From: Burkholderiaceae bacterium
Lineage (GTDB): Bacteria > Pseudomonadota > Gammaproteobacteria > Burkholderiales > Burkholderiaceae
Reading direction: 5' to 3'
Assembly (NCBI GenBank): GCA_017998575.1
Contig: JAGOCV010000139.1
Span: 1-9,863 of the forward strand
DNA: 9,863 nucleotides
Below are positions 5,824 to 9,863 of this stretch, piece after piece (positions within the stretch are counted from its first letter, which is position 1; every line of letters begins with the position of its first letter). Made by a program: the position numbers and the translations under genes. The notes under the pieces were generated by a model that made no database searches, was not told the DNA's origin, and worked only from the letters and a program-made list of their open reading frames with translations.

Positions 5824-6519
5824 ATGAGCTACCTGTTCACCCCAACCCCGACCATCGGCCTGCCCATCGTCGGCCGCTCCGAGCTGTTTCCCGTGCACCG
5901 CGTGTACTGCGTGGGCCGCAACTACGAGGACCACGCCAAGGAAATGGGCTTCACCGGCCGCGAGCCGCCGTTCTTCTTCCTCAAGCCCGCCGACACGGTG
6001 CTGGTGGTGCCGGCCGGAGAAACCGGCCGCATGGCCTACCCCACGCTGACGAAGAACCTGCACCACGAGATCGAGCTGGTGGCCGCCATCGGCAAGGGCG
6101 GCAAGAACATCAGGGCCGCGGACGCGATGCAGCATGTCTTCGGTTATGCCGTCGGCCTGGACATGACGCGCCGCGACCTGCAGAACGACATGAAGAAGCA
6201 GGGCCGCCCGTGGTGCATCGGCAAGGCGTTCGAGCAATCGGCGCCCATCGGCCCGATCACGCCCGCTGCCGAGGCCGGCGACATCGAGAAGGCCGAGATC
6301 TGGCTGCAGGTGAACGGCACCGACCGGCAGCGCAGCCATGTCTCCAAGCTGATCTGGAGCATCGCGGAAACCATCGAGCATCTCTCGGCCGCCTGGGAAC
6401 TGCAGCCCGGCGACCTCATCATGACCGGCACGCCCGAAGGCGTCGCGGCCGTGGTGTCCGGCGACACCCTGGTGGGCGGCGCGGGCGGCCTGCCAGAGCT
6501 GCGCGTGCAGATGGCCTGA
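5824..6519 (+). CDS. Fumarylacetoacetate hydrolase (FAH) family protein, fumarylpyruvate-hydrolase-like
   Basis: This 231-residue protein has the C-terminal FAH fold. Metal ligands appear as HHEIEL (E82, E84) and GLDMTRRD (D113). Other family landmarks are FPVHRVYCVGRNYEDHAKEMG (22-42), FFLKPADT, KAFEQSAPIGP with K134, and the TGTPEGV end motif (201-207). The family hydrolyses C-C bonds of beta-dioxo acids or decarboxylates them, using Mg or Mn. Length and the GRNY..H..EMG opening recall fumarylpyruvate hydrolases of gentisate pathways (NagK type), but related 2,4-dioxo-acid hydrolases look similar, so I give no symbol. As the last gene of the operon it probably performs the final cleavage giving pyruvate. 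An in-frame GTG at 5764 would add 20 residues; I prefer ATG 5824 because MSYLF is where the family usually begins. Neither start has a good Shine-Dalgarno site. Confidence 0.9.
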   Translation: MSYLFTPTPTIGLPIVGRSELFPVHRVYCVGRNYEDHAKEMGFTGREPPFFFLKPADTVLVVPAGETGRMAYPTLTKNLHHEIELVAAIGKGGKNIRAADAMQHVFGYAVGLDMTRRDLQNDMKKQGRPWCIGKAFEQSAPIGPITPAAEAGDIEKAEIWLQVNGTDRQRSHVSKLIWSIAETIEHLSAAWELQPGDLIMTGTPEGVAAVVSGDTLVGGAGGLPELRVQMA

Positions 6520-6536
6520 TCGCACCACGCCCCCCC

Positions 6537-6577
6537 AAAAAAAGCGCGCCGACCCCGCAAGGGATCGGCGCGTTTTT
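6537..6577. terminator. Bidirectional intrinsic terminator
   Basis: A 12-bp stem (6545-6556 with 6561-6572) closes on a GCAA loop (6557-6560) and has a single C-A mismatch. On the + strand it is followed by five T (6573-6577). On the - strand the seven A at 6537-6543 become a seven-T tract. It lies 25 bp after the FAA-hydrolase stop and 16 bp past the CCA end of the tRNA gene, so it can end both convergent transcripts. Confidence 0.9.
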
Positions 6578-6588
6578 CGTCGGGTTCG

Positions 6589-6675
6589 TGGTGCGCGGGG
6601 GGGGACTCGAACCCCCACAGTGTTGCCACCGTCAGGACCTAAACCTGGTGCGTCTACCAATTTCGCCACCCGCGC
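6589..6675 (-). tRNA. tRNA-Leu, anticodon UAG
   Basis: Read on the minus strand, this 87-nt gene forms a class II cloverleaf. The acceptor stem GCGCGGG pairs with CCCGCGC, followed by discriminator A and an encoded CCA (6589-6591). The D arm is GCGAAATTGGTAGACGC. The anticodon loop TTTAGGT carries TAG at its centre (6638-6640), so it reads CUN codons, CUA best. The long variable arm CGGTG-GCAA-CACTG marks the leucine/serine/tyrosine class. The T arm is GGGGG-TTCGAGT-CCCCC. The outermost anticodon-stem pair (27-43) is a C-A mismatch. The leucine identity rests on the anticodon, A73 and the overall resemblance to known bacterial tRNA-Leu(UAG). Confidence 0.97.
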
Positions 6676-6680
6676 GTCCT

Positions 6681-6719
6681 GGCCCGGCCAGCGCGGGCCG
6701 GACTGGCGAAGTGCTTCGC
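6681..6719. repeat. Two short inverted repeats in the tRNA leader
   Basis: GGCCCG at 6681-6686 and CGGGCC at 6694-6699 are perfect arms around a 7-nt loop, directly 5' of the tRNA on the minus strand. A second pair, GCGAA/TTCGC (6706-6710 with 6715-6719), has a 4-nt loop. Neither is followed by a T tract, so they are not standard terminators for the pump gene. They may fold in the precursor tRNA leader. Confidence 0.4.
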
Positions 6720-6753
6720 ACCGTGCCGGCAGCCCGCTGGAGGGCAACCCGCG

Positions 6754-6784
6754 ATTGTAGCGGCTGCCGCTCCTCCTCCGTCAG
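6754..6784 (-). promoter_or_regulatory. Candidate promoter of tRNA-Leu
   Basis: On the minus strand TACAAT (6759-6754) matches the sigma-70 -10 consensus at five of six positions. CTGACG (6784-6779) is a partial -35 match at a long spacing of 19 bp and includes the TGA stop of the pump gene. Transcription would start near 6747, giving a leader of about 70 nt before the tRNA. The -10 element is convincing for this GC-rich stretch; the -35 is weak. Confidence 0.45.
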
Positions 6785-9700
6785 GTGGTGGCACTCGTGT
6801 GCTCGACCATCGCGGGGGCTTCGCGCCTGACCCGGAACCACGCCGCGTACATGGCCGGCAGCGCCAGCAGCGTGAGCACGGTGGCGACGATGAGGCCGCC
6901 CATGATCGCCACCGCCATCGGGCCCCAGAACACGCTGCGCGAGAGCGGAATCATGGCCAGCACGGCGGCGGCGGCCGTCAGCACGATGGGCCGCAGACGA
7001 CGCACGGCCGATTCGACGATGGCGTCCCAGGCCGGCACGCCGCGCGCGCGGTCCTGCTCGATCTGGTCGATCAGGATCACCGAGTTGCGCTGGATCATGC
7101 CCATCAGCGCGATCACGCCCAGCAGGGCCACGAAGCCGAACGGACGGCCCGACAGCATCAGCGCCGCCGCCACCCCGGCGATGCCCAGTGGCCCGGTGAG
7201 GAACACCAGCATGGCGCGGCTGAAGCTGTGCAGCTGCAGCATGAGCAGGGTGAAGATCAGGAACAGCATCACCGGCAGGCCGGCGGCGATCGAGGCCGAG
7301 CCCTTGGAGCTTTCCTCCACCGCGCCCGCCACTTCAATGCGGAAGCCGGCCGGCCATCTGGCCTCCAGCGCGCGCAGCGACGGCAGCAGCTGCTGCGTGA
7401 CGGTGGCGCCCTGCAGGCCGTCGGCGATGTCGCTCTGCACCGTGATGGCGTAGTCGCGGTTCTCGCGCCACATCACGCCCGGCTCCCACGAGAACACCGG
7501 CCGCGCGATCTGCGTGAGCGGAATGGCCCGGCCCGAGGCCGTGGGCAGGTAGGCATTGGCGATGTCGCTGATGGCGGATCGCTCGTCGGCCGGCTGGCGC
7601 ATCACGATGTCGATGAGCTTGTCGCCCTCGCGGTACTGGCCCACGGTGGTGCCGGTGAACGTGGTGCGCGCGGCCTGGGCGATCGACTGGCTGGAGACGC
7701 CCAGCGCGCGCGCCTTGTCCTGATCCACCTCGAGCCGCACCACCTTGACCGACTCGTTCCAGTTGTCGTTGACGCCGCGCGTGTTCGCGTTCTCGCGCAT
7801 CGCCGCCTTGACCTCGTCGGCGCGCAGGCGCAAGGCGATCGGATCGGAGCCCACCACGCGGAACTGCACCGGGTACGGCACGGGCGGTCCGTTGGGCAGC
7901 AGTTTCACGCGGCCACGCACCTCGGGGAATTCGGTGGCCAGCAAGGCCGGCAACTCGTGCATCAGTTGCCCGCGCGCGCGCAGATCCTTCGAGAGCACGA
8001 TGAACTGCGACACGTTGGTCTGCGGGAACACCTGGTCGAGCGGCAGATAGAAACGCGGCACGCCCGAGCCCAGCCAGGCGCTGACCGTGGCCACGCCCTC
8101 CAGTTGCATCATGCGCTGCTCGACGCGCCGTGCCACCGCCTCGTTGGCCTGGAACGAGGTGCCTTCGGGGAACCAGATGTCCACCATCACCTCGGGCCGG
8201 CTCGAATCGGGGAAGAACTGCTGCTGCACGCGGCCCATGCCCGCGATGCCCAGCGCGAACAGCGCCACCGTGGCGCCGATGGTGAGCCAACGGTGGGCCA
8301 CGCACCAGTTCACCGCGCGCCTGAAGACGTTGTAGAACGCCGTGTCGAACATCTCGTGCGGCTGGTCGGCGCCGTCGCTGCCGGTGGCGTGCGGCTTGGG
8401 CTTGAGCAGCAGCGTGCCGAGGTAGGGCACGAAATACACCGACACCAGCCAGCTGAGCACCAGCGCGATCACCGTCACGGCGAAGATGGCGAAGGTGTAC
8501 TCGCCCGTCATCGAGCGCGCCAGCCCGATCGGCAGGAAGCCCGCCGCCGTGATCAGCGTGCCCGTGAGCATGGGCATGGCCGTGATCTCGTAGGCGAAGG
8601 TCGCGGCGCGGAAGCGGTCGTAGCCCTCCTCCATCTTGCGAACCATCATCTCCACGGCAATGATCGCGTCGTCCACCAGCAGGCCCAGCGCGATGATGAG
8701 CGAGCCGAGCGATATCTTGTGCAGCCCGATGCCCCAGTACCACATGGCCAGGAAGGTGACGGCCAGCACCAGCGGGATCGTGATGCCCACCACCAGCCCG
8801 GGGCGGATGTCCACGTACCAGCCGAAGCGCCCGCCCTTGTGCAGGCCCAGCGCCACGAAGCTCACCGCCAGCACGATGACCACCGCCTCGATCAGCACCT
8901 TGATGAATTCGTTGACCGACGCGGTCACGGCCGAAGGCTGGTCCTGCACCTGCGCCAGCGCCACGCCGGCGGGCAGGTCGCGGCCGATGCGGTCGGTGGC
9001 GGCACGCAAGGCACGGCCCAGCGCCACGATGTCGCCGCCCTTGGCCATCGACACGCCGATGGCGATGACCTCGCGCCCCTGGTGGCGCACCTTCACCGAG
9101 GGCGGATCGACGTAGCCGCGCCTGATCTCGGCGATGTCGGACAGCCGCAACTGCGCACCCGACGGCCCGCGGATCGGCATGGCCGCCAGTTCGTCGATGG
9201 CGCGGAACTGGCCCTGCACGCGCACCTGGAACACGTCCTGCGGCGTCTGCACCGCCCCCGCACTTTCCACCGCGTTCTGCTGCCCCAGCTGCTGCAGCAC
9301 GGCGTTGAAATCCAGGCCCAGCTGCGCCAGGCGGCGCGCCGAGATCTCGATGAAGACCTTCTCGTCCTGCACGCCGAACAGCTCGACCTTGGCCACGTCG
9401 GGCACGCGCAGCAACTGCTGGCGCACGTCGTCGGCGAACACCTTGAGCTCGGCCGGCGAGAAGCCGTCGGCCTCCAGTGCGTAGATCACGCCATAGACGT
9501 CGCCGAAGTCGTCGTTGAAGAACGGGCCCACCACGCCGGAGGGCAGCGTGCCGCGCATGTCGCCGATCTTCTTGCGAACCGTGTACCAGACGTTCGCCAC
9601 CTCGGAGGGCCGCGACGAATCCTTGATCTGGAAGATGATCTGCGACTCGCCAGGCTTGGAGTAGCTGCGGATCTTGTCGGCGTAGGGCACTTCCTGCAGC

Positions 9701-9863
9701 GTGCGCTCGATCTTGTCGGTGACCTGCTCGGCCACCTGCTGCGCCGTGGCGCCCGGCCAGTAGGTGCGCACCACCATGGCCCGGAAGGTGAAGGGCGGAT
9801 CTTCATCCTGCCCCAGCTGGAAGTAGGCAGCGGCGCCCAGCACCATCAGCACCACCATCAGGT
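6781..9863 (-). CDS. RND-family efflux transporter permease subunit (AcrB-like), 5' end beyond window
   Basis: This is an inner-membrane, proton-driven drug or solute pump that normally works as a trimer with a periplasmic adaptor and outer-membrane channel. The frame runs off the right edge inside the first membrane helix (LMVVLMVLGAAAYFQLG); only about 15-25 N-terminal residues are missing. Numbering from the first visible Met (9856-9858), periplasmic porter loops span about 15-318 and 541-858, with membrane helices 2-6 at about 320-477, helix 7 near 522-540 and helices 8-12 at 860-1008. Proton-relay residues include D396 and D397 in GLLVDDAI (AcrB D407/D408), and T961 and R954 (AcrB T978/R971). 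The AcrB K940 position is arginine (R924, MIQRNSVILID). LGQDEDPPFTF and FFNDDFGDVYG place it in the HAE-type branch rather than the metal (CusA) branch. Substrates are unknown. It is convergent with the operon and functionally separate from it; its adaptor gene would be expected upstream, beyond 9863. Confidence 0.96.
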   Translation of the reverse strand, partial: LMVVLMVLGAAAYFQLGQDEDPPFTFRAMVVRTYWPGATAQQVAEQVTDKIERTLQEVPYADKIRSYSKPGESQIIFQIKDSSRPSEVANVWYTVRKKIGDMRGTLPSGVVGPFFNDDFGDVYGVIYALEADGFSPAELKVFADDVRQQLLRVPDVAKVELFGVQDEKVFIEISARRLAQLGLDFNAVLQQLGQQNAVESAGAVQTPQDVFQVRVQGQFRAIDELAAMPIRGPSGAQLRLSDIAEIRRGYVDPPSVKVRHQGREVIAIGVSMAKGGDIVALGRALRAATDRIGRDLPAGVALAQVQDQPSAVTASVNEFIKVLIEAVVIVLAVSFVALGLHKGGRFGWYVDIRPGLVVGITIPLVLAVTFLAMWYWGIGLHKISLGSLIIALGLLVDDAIIAVEMMVRKMEEGYDRFRAATFAYEITAMPMLTGTLITAAGFLPIGLARSMTGEYTFAIFAVTVIALVLSWLVSVYFVPYLGTLLLKPKPHATGSDGADQPHEMFDTAFYNVFRRAVNWCVAHRWLTIGATVALFALGIAGMGRVQQQFFPDSSRPEVMVDIWFPEGTSFQANEAVARRVEQRMMQLEGVATVSAWLGSGVPRFYLPLDQVFPQTNVSQFIVLSKDLRARGQLMHELPALLATEFPEVRGRVKLLPNGPPVPYPVQFRVVGSDPIALRLRADEVKAAMRENANTRGVNDNWNESVKVVRLEVDQDKARALGVSSQSIAQAARTTFTGTTVGQYREGDKLIDIVMRQPADERSAISDIANAYLPTASGRAIPLTQIARPVFSWEPGVMWRENRDYAITVQSDIADGLQGATVTQQLLPSLRALEARWPAGFRIEVAGAVEESSKGSASIAAGLPVMLFLIFTLLMLQLHSFSRAMLVFLTGPLGIAGVAAALMLSGRPFGFVALLGVIALMGMIQRNSVILIDQIEQDRARGVPAWDAIVESAVRRLRPIVLTAAAAVLAMIPLSRSVFWGPMAVAIMGGLIVATVLTLLALPAMYAAWFRVRREAPAMVEHTSATT

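Noticed and set aside
6537..6675. tRNA-Leu 3' end as an integration site making the catabolic operon a genomic island
   Set aside because: The orientation would fit, but there is no integrase, no second copy of the tRNA 3' end in the window and no shift in base composition, and a clean shared terminator separates the two.
4696..6747. A 683-codon minus-strand frame across the DctP-like, FAA-hydrolase and tRNA region
   Set aside because: It runs through the tRNA gene and the terminator and lacks any family features. It is a GC shadow.

Overview
The window is GC-rich, densely coded bacterial chromosome. Bug-type (tripartite tricarboxylate, TctC) binding proteins without transporter membrane subunits, and leaders carrying a GGAGACA-type Shine-Dalgarno sequence, suggest a betaproteobacterium of the Burkholderiales, probably Comamonadaceae. 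That placement is inferred from gene content and style, not from a marker gene.

Left region (1-6519, + strand): eight genes in one direction with short gaps or ATGA overlaps, so probably one catabolic operon whose promoter lies left of the window. The order is: a cupin (5' end cut off), a VOC/glyoxalase-fold protein, an SDR dehydrogenase, two TctC/Bug periplasmic binding proteins, a 3-hydroxyisobutyrate-dehydrogenase-like enzyme, a DctP-family (TRAP) binding protein that lacks a signal peptide, and a fumarylacetoacetate-hydrolase-family protein. A coherent reading is capture of an organic acid outside the membrane, one or two NAD(P)-linked oxidations, help from metal-dependent cupin/VOC enzymes, and final C-C hydrolysis of a dioxo acid to pyruvate or a similar product. 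The substrate cannot be named from sequence.

Middle (6520-6780): a strong hairpin with A and T tracts on opposite sides, able to terminate both strands; then tRNA-Leu(UAG) on the minus strand with an encoded CCA; then its leader and a candidate promoter.

Right region (6781-9863, - strand): almost all of an RND-family inner-membrane efflux pump, convergent with the operon, with only its N-terminal start beyond the window edge. It appears unrelated to the operon.

No insertion sequence, integrase, CRISPR array or phage gene is visible. The most unusual item is the DctP-like protein that begins directly at its mature-type fold and is translationally coupled to a dehydrogenase, in an operon that also encodes two exported binding proteins of a different family.
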